Translations under genes and position numbers: made by a program
Shown: positions 6,333-6,802 of the stretch, piece after piece
How positions within the stretch are numbered: position 1 is the stretch's first letter
Layout: each line of letters opens with the position of its first letter
Assembly: GCA_001799475.1 (NCBI GenBank)
Contig: MGTN01000156.1
Span: 4,499-11,300 of the forward strand
DNA length: 6,802 bases
Direction of reading: 5' to 3'
From: Desulfovibrionales bacterium GWA2_65_9
GTDB lineage: Bacteria; Desulfobacterota; Desulfovibrionia; Desulfovibrionales; Desulfovibrionaceae
The notes under the pieces: model-generated
Databases searched by the model: none
What the model saw: only the letters and a program-made list of their open reading frames with translations
What the model was told of the DNA's origin: nothing

Positions 6333-6802
6333 ATGCGCATCGTCGTCACCGGCGCTTTGGGCCACATCGGCTCCCGCCTCATCCGCGACCTGCCCGGGGC
6401 CTTCCCCGGCGCCGAGATCGTCCTCATCGACAACCTGGCCGTGCAGCGCTACCCCTCGCTGTTCAACCTGCCCGCAACGGCCAAATACCACTTCGTCGAG
6501 GGCGACGTGCTCAAGCTCGACCTGGTCCCGCTGTTCAAGGGCGCGGATGTGGTCATGCACCTGGCGGCCATCACCAACGCCGCAGGCAGCTTCGACATCG
6601 CCAGCAAGGTGGAGCGCGAGAACTTCGAGGCCACCAACCGCGTGGCCGAGGCCTGCCTGGAAGCTGGCGCGCCGCTCATCCACCTCTCCTCCACCAGCGT
6701 CTACGGCACCCAGGCCGAGGTGGTGGACGAGAACTGCCCCGAGAGCGACCTGCAGCCCCAGAGCCCCTACGCCGAGACCAAGATCCGCGAGGAGAAGCTG
6801 CT
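6333..6802 (+). CDS. NAD-dependent epimerase/dehydratase, extended SDR family, N-terminal part (3'-truncated)
   Basis: ATG 6333 is followed by 156 complete codons with no stop; the gene runs off the right edge, so about half of a typical 310-340 residue protein is visible. The start has GAGGT at 6323-6327, five bases upstream and overlapping the previous gene's stop, which points to coupled translation. The N-terminus is RIVVTGALGHIGSRL, the GxxGxxG NAD-binding loop. Next come VLIDNL with the acidic end of strand 2, GDVLKLD, DVVMHLAAIT, and LSSTSVYG with the catalytic Ser/Thr. SPYAETK supplies the catalytic Tyr146 and Lys150. This resembles UDP-glucose 4-epimerase and related nucleotide-sugar epimerases, dehydratases or reductases. 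It is clearly different in sequence from the upstream SDR, so it is not a recent duplicate. Its substrate cannot be told, and the specificity-bearing C-terminal half is outside the window. Confidence 0.9.
   Translation, partial: MRIVVTGALGHIGSRLIRDLPGAFPGAEIVLIDNLAVQRYPSLFNLPATAKYHFVEGDVLKLDLVPLFKGADVVMHLAAITNAAGSFDIASKVERENFEATNRVAEACLEAGAPLIHLSSTSVYGTQAEVVDENCPESDLQPQSPYAETKIREEKL

Noticed and set aside
5400..6683. Long minus-strand open frame (427 codons) across both SDR genes
   Set aside because: It mirrors the GC-rich third positions of two well-recognised plus-strand SDR genes, spans their junction, and its translation (rich in Val, Gly, Ala, His) resembles no family.

Overview
This window holds eight protein-coding genes, all on the plus strand and packed head to tail. 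It reads as the middle of one long operon for making and modifying nucleotide-activated sugars, most likely for O-antigen, capsule, exopolysaccharide or protein (e.g. flagellar) glycosylation. Both ends are cut inside genes. Base composition is strongly GC-rich, by eye about two thirds G+C, with G or C at most third codon positions. The style (clear Shine-Dalgarno motifs, ATGA overlaps, the enzyme families) fits a high-GC Gram-negative bacterium. A cobalamin-using proteobacterium, perhaps a Desulfovibrio relative, is only a guess.

Layout: (1) bases 1-710, the C-terminal part of a DegT/DnrJ/EryC1/StrS-type PLP sugar aminotransferase; (2) 707-1477, a TIGR04325-type putative methyltransferase; (3) 1474-1932, a short RmlC-like cupin sugar epimerase/isomerase; (4) 1956-3338, a radical SAM enzyme with an N-terminal cobalamin-binding-like domain; (5) 3400-4155, a class I SAM methyltransferase; (6) 4182-5294, a complete second DegT-family aminotransferase; (7) 5325-6329, an extended-SDR NAD-dependent epimerase/dehydratase; (8) 6333 to the end, the N-terminal part of a second extended SDR. 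Genes 1/2 and 2/3 overlap by ATGA. The other gaps run from 3 to 61 bases. I see no promoter, terminator, tRNA, insertion sequence, repeat array or CRISPR. The longest non-coding gap (61 bases, 3339-3399) is spanned by a possible 21-codon micro-ORF whose start and stop both touch the neighbouring genes.

Working together (inference): the SDRs and cupin would dehydrate, epimerise or isomerise a keto-sugar nucleotide, the aminotransferases would put amino groups on keto carbons, and the methyltransferases and the cobalamin radical SAM enzyme would decorate or rearrange the sugar. No glycosyltransferase, flippase or nucleotidyltransferase lies inside the window, so neither the final sugar nor the acceptor can be named. 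The most distinctive feature is the cobalamin-type radical SAM enzyme next to a conventional methyltransferase, between two sugar aminotransferases. That suggests an unusual C-methylated, deoxygenated or otherwise rearranged amino sugar.
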